Shown piece after piece: positions 36,429 through 47,037 of a stretch of DNA of 64,000 nt. Source of the stretch: Panacibacter ginsenosidivorans (lineage in GTDB: Bacteria > Bacteroidota > Bacteroidia > Chitinophagales > Chitinophagaceae). Numbering within the stretch: the first letter of the stretch is position 1; each line of letters opens with the position of its first letter. The notes below the pieces were generated by a model. The model had not been told where the DNA came from. It ran no database searches and saw nothing but the letters and a program-made list of their open reading frames with translations. The stretch is taken from NCBI RefSeq assembly GCF_007971225.1, contig NZ_CP042435.1:124001-188000 (forward strand), written 5' to 3'. The position numbers and the translations under genes are program-made.

Positions 36429-37685
36429 CTAAATAATTCCCGCCAGTTCCAGGCTTCTCTTTTTCAAATTTCTTATTTCAATACTTTCAATAACAGGTTC
36501 CGGTGTAAGAATAAAGGAAACGCTATGTTGCTTCCACCACTTATCATTTACCAGTTTATTAAAATGAATAACACCAACAAAGTAACTTCTTTCCTGCCCG
36601 CCATGCCATTCTTCTATCCATTCAAATTCTTCTTTAGGTACATCCGTTAACTGATTAAAACTTACATATGCTTTTACATAAAAATCATTCGTTAGTTCTC
36701 CCGGTGTGTGATAATATAATTTTTTATATTCATAATGGTAATCATAACGTAATGCAGATATATCGCTCAATACAGCAGAAGCAGTAGGAAAACTACCTGC
36801 ACCTTTCCCATAAAAGAATTGCTTATCTGCAAAACCACTTTCAATTACTACACCGTTGTATTCATTCTTTACAAAACTTAAATGATCATCATGTGGTACA
36901 AATTGTGGCAACACAAATGCAGCAACCTTACCACTTTTTAATTTTTGTGCCTGCGCTACGAGTTTTATATCAAAGCCTTTTTCTTTTGCAACAGCGGCGT
37001 CACTGCCCTGTATATTTTGAATGCCGGTAAATACAATATTCTCTGATTTTGTAACGATACCATAAGCGTGTGTCAGCAAGAATGTCCATTTGTTTAAAGC
37101 ATCATAACCTTCCACATCTAATGCAGGGTTGCTTTCTGCAAAACCAAGCTGTTGCGCTAACAATAAAGCTTCTGTATAATCCAGTTTATCTTCAAACATC
37201 TTGGTTAAGATGAAGTTGGTAGAACCATTTACAATCGCTTTAATGCCATGTAGCAAATCGTTATCGTAATACTCTTCTAAATTCCTGATTACAGGAATAG
37301 AAGCACATGCTGCAGCTTCACATAAGAACGGCAAGCCTGTCTCTTTCTGTAAAGCAAGAATTTCAGGTAAATGTTCAGCGATCATTTTCTTGCTGGCGCT
37401 TACCACAGCTTTGCCATTTTTAAATGCAGTATGTACAATATCAAACGCTGCATCAGCGTCATCAATTACTTCTACAATTACATTGATGTCTTTATTAAAC
37501 AGCAGATCATCTTTTTCTGTGGTAAATAATTCGGCCGGTGCGTTTCTTTTCTTGCCGGCATGTTTAATACATACTCTTCTTATCTCTGCTTTTAATGATG
37601 GTGTTTGTTTTAATACTTTATATAAACCTTCACCAACCACACCAAAACCAAATAATCCAATTACTAGTTTCTTGTCAGTACTCAT
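36429..37685 (-). CDS. hom: Homoserine dehydrogenase
   Basis: A 418-residue enzyme. The NAD(P)-binding Rossmann motif is VIGLFGFGVVGEGLYKVL (about 8-25). Catalytic features follow: ASKKMIAE (Lys), CEAAACASIPVIRNLEEYY, AIVNGSTNFIL and SNPALDVEGYDALNKW with the catalytic Asp and Lys. It reduces aspartate semialdehyde to homoserine, the branch point to Met and Thr. A C-terminal extension (about 330-418) is not the classic ACT domain. It is the last gene of the block headed by the SAM-I riboswitch. Confidence 0.9.
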   Translation of the reverse strand: MSTDKKLVIGLFGFGVVGEGLYKVLKQTPSLKAEIRRVCIKHAGKKRNAPAELFTTEKDDLLFNKDINVIVEVIDDADAAFDIVHTAFKNGKAVVSASKKMIAEHLPEILALQKETGLPFLCEAAACASIPVIRNLEEYYDNDLLHGIKAIVNGSTNFILTKMFEDKLDYTEALLLAQQLGFAESNPALDVEGYDALNKWTFLLTHAYGIVTKSENIVFTGIQNIQGSDAAVAKEKGFDIKLVAQAQKLKSGKVAAFVLPQFVPHDDHLSFVKNEYNGVVIESGFADKQFFYGKGAGSFPTASAVLSDISALRYDYHYEYKKLYYHTPGELTNDFYVKAYVSFNQLTDVPKEEFEWIEEWHGGQERSYFVGVIHFNKLVNDKWWKQHSVSFILTPEPVIESIEIRNLKKRSLELAGII

Positions 37686-37752
37686 TTTAATTCTTTTTGT
37701 TGCCCGTTTCCTGTTGCTGTTACCGGAATCCTGGTAACTGGCAACCGGTAAC

Positions 37753-38811
37753 TTATACAGGCTTTAATTCTGTTGTATGTTGACTAATAAAATCTCTTAC
37801 TAAATTTTCTATTGTTTCAAACTCCAGTAAAAATCCATCATGACCATAATAAGAATCAATAATGGCTAATTGTGCGTTTGGAATATATGCAGATAATAAT
37901 TCCTGCTCACTTGTTGGAAACAGTACGTCTGATGAAATGCTTATCACCAATGCTTTTGCTTTAATACTTTGCAATGCTGCACGCACACTATCTCTGCCTC
38001 TTCCTACATTATGTTTGTCCATTGCCTGGCTTAAAAAATAATAGCTGAATGCATTAAAACGCTTGGCTAATTTTTCTCCCTGGTAACGTTGATAGCTTTC
38101 TGCTTTAAAAACTTTCTCATCAATGCTTTTGCCTTCCGTATCTATAGTAAAACCTTGCTGAGATTTCGAATAAGCTTCATAATGCCTGTAAGAAATGAGT
38201 GCAATACTTCTGGCAATCTTCATTCCTTCAAGCCCGGCATCTACCTGTTCTTCTTTCCAGGTTGCATCGTTTTCTATGCACATGCGTTGACTTGCATTGA
38301 ATGCAACACCCCATGCAGAATGTTCTGCATTTGTTGCAATCGGGAAAATAAATTCAAACAATTCCGGTTTTTCAATATTCCATTCTAGTAATTGTTGCCC
38401 GCCCATTGAGCCGCCAACACCAATGTAAATTTTATCAATGTTCAAATATTTTCTCAACAATTCATAAGCCCTTGCCATGTCCCTTGTCGTGAACAATGGA
38501 AAATCATGATAGTAAGGTTTATCTGTCAGCGGATCATTATCAAGAGGAGAGATGCTGCCATAACAACTGCCCGGCATGTTTACGCAAACAATAAAATATT
38601 TAGAAGGATCAAACAATTTTGTTTCGCCGACCAAGCCTGTCCACCATTCTGCGGGATTGCTGTTTGCTGTTAACGCATGAAAGATCCATACCACATTACT
38701 CTTATCTGCATTTAGTCTACCAAGTGTTGTGTACGCCAAATGAAAGCCTGGTAACGTTCTGCCGCTTTCGAGTGTAAATGAATTGTTGTAATAAAAAATT
38801 TCCGGTTGCAA
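37753..38811 (-). CDS. metX: Homoserine O-acetyltransferase
   Basis: A 352-residue alpha/beta hydrolase-fold acyltransferase. It has FHALTANSNPAEWW, the nucleophile elbow VGGSMGGQQ (Ser about 135), AFDMKD-like positions replaced here by the FNAFSYYF stretch, and the catalytic His in YGHDGFLLE near the C-terminus. It acetylates homoserine with acetyl-CoA, giving the substrate of MetY. The only in-frame start near the family start is TTG at 38811, since no ATG lies upstream. hom follows after 67 bases. Confidence 0.9.
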   Translation of the reverse strand: MQPEIFYYNNSFTLESGRTLPGFHLAYTTLGRLNADKSNVVWIFHALTANSNPAEWWTGLVGETKLFDPSKYFIVCVNMPGSCYGSISPLDNDPLTDKPYYHDFPLFTTRDMARAYELLRKYLNIDKIYIGVGGSMGGQQLLEWNIEKPELFEFIFPIATNAEHSAWGVAFNASQRMCIENDATWKEEQVDAGLEGMKIARSIALISYRHYEAYSKSQQGFTIDTEGKSIDEKVFKAESYQRYQGEKLAKRFNAFSYYFLSQAMDKHNVGRGRDSVRAALQSIKAKALVISISSDVLFPTSEQELLSAYIPNAQLAIIDSYYGHDGFLLEFETIENLVRDFISQHTTELKPV

Positions 38812-38822
38812 TGTTTTTTATT

Positions 38823-38956
38823 TTGTATTTAACTATGTTGCTACTATCAGGCTTTCGTTGTGTCACTCACTTCATCGTTCAGTTCAATATTGAACAAAGC
38901 GTACAAGCGTGCGACGCAACGAAAGCTTAATTTATATTCAATTGTTGGGTTCATAA
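38823..38956. repeat. Dispersed repeat doublet (B left, A right), short core
   Basis: B core variant (..CACTTCATC) at 38857-38876 and inverted A core (GTACAAGCGTGCGACGCAAC) at 38901-38920 with right arm GTTGGGTTCATAAG. The inner part is 24 bases (type III, TTCAATATTGAA palindrome). It lies between metY and metX. Confidence 0.85.
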
Positions 38957-39048
38957 GCCCCCATCCCCTAAAGGGGAGTTTATGAACATCTCTAATAAAA
39001 TATTTTACAATAATTTTTCATTCCCCCTTGAGGGGGTTAGGGGGCACA
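38957..39048. repeat. Two CCCCTTTAGGGG-type palindromes
   Basis: CCCCTAAAGGGG at 38965-38976, framed by GTTCATA (38949) and TATGAAC (38981), and CCCCCTTGAGGGGG at 39023-39036 followed by GTTAGGGGG. They are directly next to the dispersed repeat doublet and fill the metY-metX gap. Confidence 0.7.
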
Positions 39049-40688
<1,640 letters not shown>

Positions 40689-41891
40689 TTAGTATCCTAT
40701 TTTTTGAAAATCTTTCTTTTGACCAATAGCAATGAGTGCATTTAGTTTTTCTACTGCATCGAAACCCTTTTCAAGGTCGTTTAATAAATCCTCTACTTCT
40801 TCCAATCCAACAGACAACCTTATCAGGCTATCTGCAACACCTGCATCCTTCCGTTTTTCAGCGGGAATAGATTTATGTGTCATGTTTGCAGGGTGGCACA
40901 ATAAACTCTTTACTCCGCCAAGGCTTTCTGCTAATTTGAAAAGTTTGGTATTTGTTACAAATTGCACTGCTGCCTCTTCTGTATCATTTTTCAATATAAA
41001 AGAAACAACACCGCCAAAGCCTTTTGCCTGTTGCTTTGCTATATCATGATTTATATGAGACTTCAAACCGGGGTAATATACTTTATCAACTGCAGGATGT
41101 TGCTCCAAATATTCTGCTACAGCTTGTGCATTGATGCAATGTTGTTTTACACGTAACGATAATGTTTCAATACCACGAATAACTAACCAGCTATCAAAAG
41201 GAGCGAGGATGGCACCACTTGCATTTTGTATGAACTTTATTTTATCACCAAGTTCTTTGTCTTTTGCTACGACAACACCTGCAATAAGATCACTATGACC
41301 ACCAAGATATTTTGTTGCTGAATGAACTACAATATCAGCTCCCAGCGTAAGAGGTTTTTGTAAGGCGGGTGATGCAAAAGTATTATCCACGCAAAGTAAG
41401 CAGCCTTGCGATTTTGCAACTTTCGCAATGGCTGCGATATCTGAAATTTTTAATGTTGGATTTGTGGGAGTTTCTATCCAGATCAATTTTGTTTTAGGTG
41501 TAACTGCATTGAACACATTTTCTACATTAGTGGTGTCAACATAGTTTACCGTAATTCCAAACTTCTCATAGATATGTGTAAACAATCTGAATGCACCGCC
41601 ATAAATATCATCTACAGCAAGAATTTCATCGCCGCTTTTTAGCAGTTTAATTACTGCATCAATTGCTGCTAGTCCACTGGCAAAAGCAACACCGACGCTA
41701 CCTTCTTCCAGTTCTGCAATAATGGTTTCTAATGCTGCTCTTGTTGGGTTACCGCTGCGTGCATAATCATAGCCTTTGTTTACGCCTGGCGCTTCCTGTA
41801 CAAATGTGCTTGTTTGATAAATAGGAACTGCAATTGCGCCTGTTAACGGGTCTGTTGGAATGCTGTGAATGATTTGTGTTGCGTTGCTCAT
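40689..41891 (-). CDS. Cystathionine gamma-synthase-like PLP enzyme
   Basis: A 400-residue PLP enzyme of the Cys/Met family. The start MSNATQIIHS (41891) is preferred over 41954. It has YQTSTFVQEAPGVNKGYDYARSGNPTRAALE, YGGAFRLF and PLP Lys in VVHSATKYLGGHSD. It lacks the long insert of MetY and ends at the usual family length. Substrate could be gamma-synthesis (cystathionine from acetylhomoserine and Cys) or beta/gamma-lyase; the SAM-I riboswitch directly upstream favours Met synthesis. It is the first gene after the riboswitch. Confidence 0.85.
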   Translation of the reverse strand: MSNATQIIHSIPTDPLTGAIAVPIYQTSTFVQEAPGVNKGYDYARSGNPTRAALETIIAELEEGSVGVAFASGLAAIDAVIKLLKSGDEILAVDDIYGGAFRLFTHIYEKFGITVNYVDTTNVENVFNAVTPKTKLIWIETPTNPTLKISDIAAIAKVAKSQGCLLCVDNTFASPALQKPLTLGADIVVHSATKYLGGHSDLIAGVVVAKDKELGDKIKFIQNASGAILAPFDSWLVIRGIETLSLRVKQHCINAQAVAEYLEQHPAVDKVYYPGLKSHINHDIAKQQAKGFGGVVSFILKNDTEEAAVQFVTNTKLFKLAESLGGVKSLLCHPANMTHKSIPAEKRKDAGVADSLIRLSVGLEEVEDLLNDLEKGFDAVEKLNALIAIGQKKDFQKIGY

Positions 41892-41995
41892 TTCAGAATG
41901 TTTTTGCTTCACTGATTGTTTAGTTGTGAAGCGATTAAAAAATTGATTAAACATTTTTTCAATAAAAACTTATTTGAAGAAAGAGCATTTGTTTT

Positions 41996-42020
41996 GCTCC
42001 CCTTTAGGGGCTGGGGGCAT
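41996..42020. repeat. CCCCTTTAGGGG palindrome
   Basis: CCCCTTTAGGGG at 41999-42010 followed by CTGGGGGC. It lies between the riboswitch terminator and the first Met gene, within the leader transcript. Confidence 0.7.
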
Positions 42021-42023
42021 GGC

Positions 42024-42058
42024 ATAAAAAAAGCTCACCCGGTAAGTCAGGTGAGCTT
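42024..42058 (-). terminator. Terminator of the SAM-I riboswitch
   Basis: On the minus strand AAGCTCACC and GGTGAGCTT form a 9-base stem with a 10-base loop and are followed by TTTTTTT. It lies 45 bases past the aptamer and would stop transcription when SAM is bound. Confidence 0.85.
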
Positions 42059-42102
42059 AATATGGTTAGCGATGTTATCGCAATTAATCAAACTTTACTC
42101 TG

Positions 42103-42215
42103 ACTTATCTCTGCCCGCAATTGCGGACTGGAGTTGGCACCTTCTTACAAGTGAGTGACCTGTAAGGGTTGCCAAGGCTTCATCGGGCCAATTCCCTCTG
42201 CCTTTCTTGATAAGT
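42103..42215 (-). promoter_or_regulatory. SAM-I riboswitch (S-box) aptamer
   Basis: On the minus strand the aptamer starts ACTTATCAAGAAAGG, then GAGGGAATTGGCCCGATG, AAGCCTTGGCAACC, and ends with GGTGCCAACTCC and GAGATAAGT. These match the SAM-I core, including P1 (CTTATC with GATAAG), the kink-turn and the J3/4 region. A terminator lies downstream and the gene after it is a Met enzyme. P3 (42144-42166) has the loop GGTCACTCACT, which shares 13 bases with the dispersed repeat B core. Confidence 0.92.
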
Positions 42216-42231
42216 ATTTAAAGAACTGGCG

Positions 42232-42264
42232 CAAAGTTAACAGCGTGATTACGAAACAGCCAAA
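42232..42264 (-). promoter_or_regulatory. Promoter of the riboswitch transcript
   Basis: On the minus strand TTTG (42264-42261), a 21-base spacer, and TAACTTTG (42239-42232) match the Bacteroidota -33/-7 consensus. The aptamer starts about 17 bases downstream. Confidence 0.75.
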
Positions 42265-42270
42265 TAATTT

Positions 42271-42329
42271 TTTGTATGATACCAGCTAAAGTATTTCATG
42301 TCATCGTCCCTTGTGTCACTCACTTGTAC
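42271..42329 (+). repeat. Dispersed repeat singlet (B, plus)
   Basis: B core (CTTGTGTCACTCACTTGTAC) at 42310-42329 with outer arm TTTGTATGATACCAGCT. It lies immediately upstream of the riboswitch promoter and between divergent genes. Confidence 0.8.
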
Positions 42330-42447
42330 TATATAACTTTTGGCTACAGATTGCATCTGATGCATATCATCTTATTCAATAACAAAAGTCATTTATTTTA
42401 TATAAGCATCTTGCTACTTTTAAATTTCCTTCACAATTAAACTAACC

Positions 42448-43794
42448 ATGATGAAAAAGAAATCTATTTTTTTCGGTCTTGTGTTTGTCACTTGCTCAAA
42501 CATTTCATTTAATGCAATTGCGCAGGCAACTGATGTACAGGATTCTCTTGCGTTGGTAGATTTGTACATCAGCACGAATGGCCCCGGATGGACAACCAAT
42601 ACAAATTGGCTAAAGGGTCCTGTATCCACCTGGTATGGAATAAAGGTAGGCGATGATTCAAGGGTATGGCAAATTGGTCTGACAAATAACAATTTAGAAG
42701 GTAGCATTCCTTCTTCTATCGGAGATCTTACAAGTCTTAATAATCTATATTTATCTGGCAATAACCTGACAGGAAGTATTCCACCTGAAATTGGTGTTCC
42801 GTATTTCTATAATTTGTATTTAAATGGTAATCAGTTGAGCGGCAGCATTCCACCTGAACTCGGTAATCATTCATATGGTTATGATAGTTGGTATGATTTA
42901 TCTGATAATCAATTAAGTGGCAGTATTCCTCCTGAATTGGGTAACCTTGGTTCAGTTACCTGGTTGAATTTATCTAATAATCAGTTGAGTGGCAGCATTC
43001 CTCCGGAACTTGGTAGTATTGGAGTTACAGATTATGGCCCAAATTTGGATTTGAGCAATAACCTGCTAAGCGGTACTATTCCACCTGAGCTTGCTAATAT
43101 TGCAACAAATTCATGGGGGGGACTTGCCTCATTAGATTTAAGTTATAACCAGTTAAGCGGCAGCATTCCACCTGAATTTGGTAATATTGATGAAGATAGG
43201 GGTTTCAGCCTAAATATATCCTCTAACCGTTTTACATTTGATGGAATGGAATTGATAGCAGAAAAATTACCAGGTACCCAATACGATCATCAAAAACGAA
43301 TTCCTCTTCACCTCAATAACGGTGTTTTGTCAGCTTCAGCCGGAGGCACATTAAGTAATAATACTTACAAATGGTATGGTTTTCGAAGCAACGGGCATGC
43401 CCGTGTTATCGTTACAGGAGATTCTGTTTTTCATCCTACCAAGAGCGGTGTATATTATCTAAGGGTTTTTAACGCTGTTGCTACCGGACTTATCTTGAGA
43501 AGTGATACTATTTATTACAGGGAGCCACCCGCCACCGTTGCTTCTGAAGACAACTTACAGGCTAATGAGAACAAAACCCTGTTCATGATTTATCCCAATC
43601 CTGCAAAAGATATACTGCATGTACAAACAAATGGTAATACTTCATTTTCATTATTAAATCAAAATGGTAAAATATTACTTATAAAAAATGTTAATGGCAG
43701 TGGTACAATTGATGTTTCTAAAATTACTGCAGGTGTTTATTATTTGATAAACAATAGCAATAGAGAAGTGAAGAAAATAATTGTAGAAAAGTAA
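42448..43794 (+). CDS. Leucine-rich repeat protein with T9SS sorting domain
   Basis: A 448-residue secreted protein. Signal peptide about 1-25. An N-terminal cap (QDSLALVDLYISTNGPGWTTNTNWL) is followed by LRRs of the plant-specific type from about 75 to 260, each with LxxNxLSGSIPPELGN. An Ig-like or carbohydrate-binding stretch comes next, then a T9SS type A domain from about residue 375 (MIYPNPAKDILHVQT, GVYYLINNS, KKIIVEK). Such proteins are often surface adhesins; the ligand is unknown. It stands alone. Confidence 0.85.
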   Translation: MMKKKSIFFGLVFVTCSNISFNAIAQATDVQDSLALVDLYISTNGPGWTTNTNWLKGPVSTWYGIKVGDDSRVWQIGLTNNNLEGSIPSSIGDLTSLNNLYLSGNNLTGSIPPEIGVPYFYNLYLNGNQLSGSIPPELGNHSYGYDSWYDLSDNQLSGSIPPELGNLGSVTWLNLSNNQLSGSIPPELGSIGVTDYGPNLDLSNNLLSGTIPPELANIATNSWGGLASLDLSYNQLSGSIPPEFGNIDEDRGFSLNISSNRFTFDGMELIAEKLPGTQYDHQKRIPLHLNNGVLSASAGGTLSNNTYKWYGFRSNGHARVIVTGDSVFHPTKSGVYYLRVFNAVATGLILRSDTIYYREPPATVASEDNLQANENKTLFMIYPNPAKDILHVQTNGNTSFSLLNQNGKILLIKNVNGSGTIDVSKITAGVYYLINNSNREVKKIIVEK

Positions 43795-43934
43795 ATATTG
43801 TTGGTAAAATAATGCGCACACAAAAGCCGCGTAAGGCATATGATTATAAGATTGCCACATTCCGATATGTCTAACACACAAAGCTATAATCGGGATTCGC
43901 AATGACGTTCCTTCTTGTTGATGAACGTTCTTCA

Positions 43935-43992
43935 GTACAAGAGTGCGACGCAACAGAAGGATCATCGTTAATCTGCAGCCCGGTTCATAAAA
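43935..43992 (-). repeat. Dispersed repeat singlet (A, minus)
   Basis: Perfect inverted A core at 43935-43954 with outer arm GCCCGGTTCATAAAA ending at 43992. It sits between the LRR gene and efp, about 90 bases before the efp start. Confidence 0.85.
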
Positions 43993-44048
43993 TGCTTTCA
44001 ATTGTTTGTGTTGAGACATAACTGTTTTTATTATTAAATACCAATGCA

Positions 44049-44056
44049 TACATTTG
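44049..44056 (+). promoter_or_regulatory. -7 promoter box TACATTTG upstream of efp
   Basis: Exact TAnnTTTG match 28 bases before the efp ATG. No -33 TTTG at the expected place; a T-rich TTTTTA is there instead. Confidence 0.45.
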
Positions 44057-44084
44057 CGCCCTATTCATAAAATCTATCTTATTT

Positions 44085-44651
44085 ATGGCAACAACAGCAG
44101 ACATCAGCCGCGGCCAGATATTGAAACTTGATGGCAGTCTTTATTCAGTGGTTGAATTTGGCGAGAACAAAACTGCCCGTGCCGCAGCAAAAGTGTGGGC
44201 TAAATTAAAAGGGGTTGACAATAACCGTACTATTGAAAAAACATGGAACAGTGGGGAAACTATTTTTCCTGTACGCGTGGAAAAGAAGGCCTATCAATAC
44301 CTGTATAAAGATGAGTCGGGCTATAACCTGATGAACAATGAAACTTTTGAGCAAATTGCATTAGGCGAAGAAATGATTGATGCACCACAGTTTTTAAAAG
44401 ATGGCAGTGAAGTGTTTGTTTTCATCAATACAGAAACAGATTTACCTATTGGCGCAGAATTGCCTGAAAAGATTGTTGTAAAAATTACCTATTGTGAACC
44501 TGGTGTTCGTGGCGATACTGCTACCCGTGCTTTAAAAGCTGCAACTGTTGAGACCGGTGCGGTGGTAAATGTGCCCTTGTTTGTAAATGAAGGAGAACTA
44601 ATACGTATCAACACCAGGAACGGTGAATATGTAGAAAGAGTAAAAGAATAA
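44085..44651 (+). CDS. efp: Elongation factor P
   Basis: A 188-residue protein with the three-domain EF-P layout: KOW-like domain I (about 1-65), then two OB domains, with the C-terminal signature GVRGDTATRALKAATVETGAVVNVPLFVNEGELIRINTRNGEYVER. EF-P relieves stalling at polyproline. The domain I tip loop reads ENKTARAAAKVWAKLK where the usual form is VKPGKGxAFVRxKLK; by alignment the modified Lys is replaced by Arg (about residue 33) and PG is missing. Arg at this place is known in EarP-type EF-P, but no EarP is in the window. Confidence 0.9.
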   Translation: MATTADISRGQILKLDGSLYSVVEFGENKTARAAAKVWAKLKGVDNNRTIEKTWNSGETIFPVRVEKKAYQYLYKDESGYNLMNNETFEQIALGEEMIDAPQFLKDGSEVFVFINTETDLPIGAELPEKIVVKITYCEPGVRGDTATRALKAATVETGAVVNVPLFVNEGELIRINTRNGEYVERVKE

Positions 44652-44681
44652 AATTAACGCTGCAGTTTTTGCAATAATTCA

Positions 44682-44716
44682 TAAAAAGAGGATGGCCACA
44701 AACCGTCCTTTTCTTT
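44682..44716 (+). terminator. Intrinsic terminator after efp
   Basis: AAAGAGGATGG pairs imperfectly with CCGTCCTTTTC across a CCACAAA loop, followed by TTT. It separates efp from accB. Confidence 0.75.
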
Positions 44717-44848
44717 TAGCAACAAAGGCTGATTTTGATAAAAACAGAAATAAGAAAAACATGTCTTTTTATCAAAAATTGCCTACTTTGCTCCTCCTTT
44801 CGGGGTAAAATCGCTTAAAAACATTACAAAATCCCAAAAATTCGAATT

Positions 44849-45316
44849 ATGGACTTCAAGCAGATACAGGAACTTATTAAGATCATCAACAAGAGCAACA
44901 TTGGGGAAATTAGTATTGAAGAAAAAGAGTTTAAAATTACCATCAAACAAAAAGAAGACAACATACAAACAGTGGTTACAGCTGCACCCGCACCTGTTTA
45001 TGCTGCACCTGCACCGGCAGCCCCGACCGCAACGTCAGCTTCTGCGCCTGCAGCCGCTGCTCCTAAGGCTGATAACCTTATAACAATAAAGAGCCCGATG
45101 ATCGGTACATTCTACCGTAAATCATCTCCGGATAAACCCAATTTTATAGAAGTGGGTGATGAAGTTTCACCAGGCAAAACAGTTTGCATTATTGAGGCAA
45201 TGAAACTCTTTAATGAAATAGAAAGCGAAGTCAGCGGCAAGATCGTAAAAGTTTTAGTTGATGATGCAAGCCCTGTAGAATATGACCAGCCACTCTTCCT
45301 GGTTGAGCCAGCTTAA
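44849..45316 (+). CDS. accB: Acetyl-CoA carboxylase biotin carboxyl carrier protein
   Basis: A 155-residue protein. N-terminal helix region MDFKQIQELIKIINKSNIGEISIEE, then an Ala/Pro-rich linker (about 45-72) and the biotinyl domain 78-155 with PMIGTFYR and IIEAMKLFNEI, where Lys119 carries biotin. It carries CO2 between AccC and the carboxyltransferase in fatty acid synthesis. accC starts 109 bases later; the gap contains an inverted repeat built of AATTTGAAAA units. Confidence 0.95.
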   Translation: MDFKQIQELIKIINKSNIGEISIEEKEFKITIKQKEDNIQTVVTAAPAPVYAAPAPAAPTATSASAPAAAAPKADNLITIKSPMIGTFYRKSSPDKPNFIEVGDEVSPGKTVCIIEAMKLFNEIESEVSGKIVKVLVDDASPVEYDQPLFLVEPA

Positions 45317-45329
45317 TTTGAAGATGAGG

Positions 45330-45420
45330 CAATTTGAAAATTTGAAAATGTTTGTAAAAGCATTTCAATTTCAGCTTGCCTTTATTTAAGACATTTTCAA
45401 ATCATCAAATTTTCAAATTG
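45330..45420. repeat. AATTTGAAAA inverted repeat between accB and accC
   Basis: CAATTTGAAAATTTGAAAA at 45330-45348 and its reverse complement form near 45391-45420 flank a 40-base loop. The arms are made of the unit AATTTGAAAATG repeated. The gap holds no ORF. Confidence 0.55.
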
Positions 45421-45425
45421 AAAAC

Positions 45426-46763
45426 ATGTTCAAAAAAGTACTTATAGCCAATCGTGGCGAAATTGCTCTTCGTGTTATCAGAACCTGCCGCGAAATGGGC
45501 ATCAAAACCGTTGCTGTTTATTCTACCGCAGATAAAGACAGTTTACATGTAAAGTTTGCAGATGAAGCCGTTTGTATTGGCAAACCCCAGAGTAGTGAAT
45601 CATACCTGAATATCCCTCATATTATGGCTGCTGCAGAAATTACTAATGCAGACGCTATTCATCCTGGTTATGGTTTTTTGGCAGAGAATGCCAAGTTCTC
45701 AAAAATCTGTGCAGACCATGGTATCAAATTCATTGGCCCAACACCAGAGATGATCAACTCAATGGGAGATAAGATCACTGCAAAAGATACCATGATCAAA
45801 GCCGGCGTACCTGTTGTACCCGGTGGTGAAGGTTTGCTTGAAAGTGTATCGCAAGCGAAAGCACTTGCCAAAGAAATCGGATACCCCGTGATCTTAAAAG
45901 CAACTGCAGGTGGTGGTGGTAAAGGTATGCGTGTAGTTTGGCAGGAAAGCGATATAGAAAAAAACTACAATACTGCGAAACAGGAAGCTGGCGCATCTTT
46001 TAAAAACGATGGTATCTATATGGAAAAATTCGTGGAAGAACCACGCCATATAGAAATACAGGTTGCAGGTGATCGTTATGGCACTGTTTGCCACCTTAGT
46101 GAAAGAGATTGCTCTATTCAGCGTCGTCACCAGAAACTGGTAGAAGAATCGCCTTCTCCTTTTATGACTGCTGAACTTCGTGAAAAGATGGGAGCAGCAG
46201 CTATTAAAGCTGCCAGCGCTATTGCTTATGAAAGTGTTGGGACAATTGAATTTCTTGTTGATAAGCACCGCAATTTCTACTTCATGGAAATGAATACGCG
46301 TATACAGGTAGAGCATTGTGTAACAGAAGAAGTGATCAATTTTGATCTTATAAAAGAACAGATAAAAATTGCCATGGGGGAGAAGATCTCCGGGCAAAGT
46401 TATACGCCACAAATGCATGCTATTGAATGTCGCATAAATGCTGAAGATCCATATAATGATTTTCGTCCGTCACCCGGTAAGATCACCACACTTAACACAC
46501 CCGGTGGTCATGGTGTACGGGTAGATAGCCATGTATATACAGGTTATACCATCCCACCGTATTACGATTCCATGATAGGAAAACTCATTGCTATTGCGCG
46601 TACAAGAGATGAAGCCATCAACACTATGTACCGTGCTTTAAGCGAGTATGTAATTGAAGGTGTAAAAACAACGATTCCTTTTCACCTGCAACTGATGCAG
46701 AACGAAGATTTCAGGAAAGGAAATTTCACCACCAAGTTTCTTGAATCATTCAAAATGGTTTAA
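45426..46763 (+). CDS. accC: Biotin carboxylase, acetyl-CoA carboxylase subunit
   Basis: A 445-residue ATP-grasp enzyme. It begins [26 protein letters not shown], has [12 protein letters not shown] (ATP lid, about 159-170), [47 protein letters not shown] with metal ligands, and the final biotin carboxylase C-domain with [14 protein letters not shown]. It carboxylates biotin on AccB using bicarbonate and ATP. It follows accB as in other Bacteroidota. Confidence 0.96.
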   Translation: MFKKVLIANRGEIALRVIRTCREMGIKTVAVYSTADKDSLHVKFADEAVCIGKPQSSESYLNIPHIMAAAEITNADAIHPGYGFLAENAKFSKICADHGIKFIGPTPEMINSMGDKITAKDTMIKAGVPVVPGGEGLLESVSQAKALAKEIGYPVILKATAGGGGKGMRVVWQESDIEKNYNTAKQEAGASFKNDGIYMEKFVEEPRHIEIQVAGDRYGTVCHLSERDCSIQRRHQKLVEESPSPFMTAELREKMGAAAIKAASAIAYESVGTIEFLVDKHRNFYFMEMNTRIQVEHCVTEEVINFDLIKEQIKIAMGEKISGQSYTPQMHAIECRINAEDPYNDFRPSPGKITTLNTPGGHGVRVDSHVYTGYTIPPYYDSMIGKLIAIARTRDEAINTMYRALSEYVIEGVKTTIPFHLQLMQNEDFRKGNFTTKFLESFKMV

Positions 46764-46768
46764 TAAAA

Positions 46769-46800
46769 AAATCCCGCTGCTAAAGCGGGATTTTTATTTT
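46769..46800 (+). terminator. Intrinsic terminator after accC
   Basis: AAATCCCGCT-GCTAA-AGCGGGATTT followed by TTATTTTT, six bases after the stop. Confidence 0.9.
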
Positions 46801-47008
46801 TATATACTTAGCTGCAATACCGTTATGAGGCTTCGTTGTGTCACTCACTTGTACTTTTAAAACAGGTATGAACTATCAGGTATCAGCGTTCATTAAGCAG
46901 CGCATATTTAAACTGATATCTAACTGCGGATTGCTGAAATCCATTCCTCAGTACAAGAGTGCGACGCAAGAAAAGCTGATTAAATAATCAAATGCCAGGA
47001 ACAAAAAC
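46801..47008. repeat. Dispersed repeat doublet (B left, A right)
   Basis: Perfect B core at 46835-46854 and inverted A core (..CGCAAG) at 46951-46970. Inner part is type I, closely matching 977-1067 (AACAGGTATGAACTATCAGG and GATTGCTGAAATCC). Right arm TGCCAGGAACAAAAA. It lies between accC and pdhA. Confidence 0.9.
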
Positions 47009-47037
47009 CAAAAACGATAAACTACAAACTGTTTTCC

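Noticed and set aside
42144-42166. Riboswitch P3 as a further copy of the dispersed repeat
   Set aside because: Only 13 of 20 core bases match and there is no outer arm at the expected distance; it is listed as a separate observation instead.
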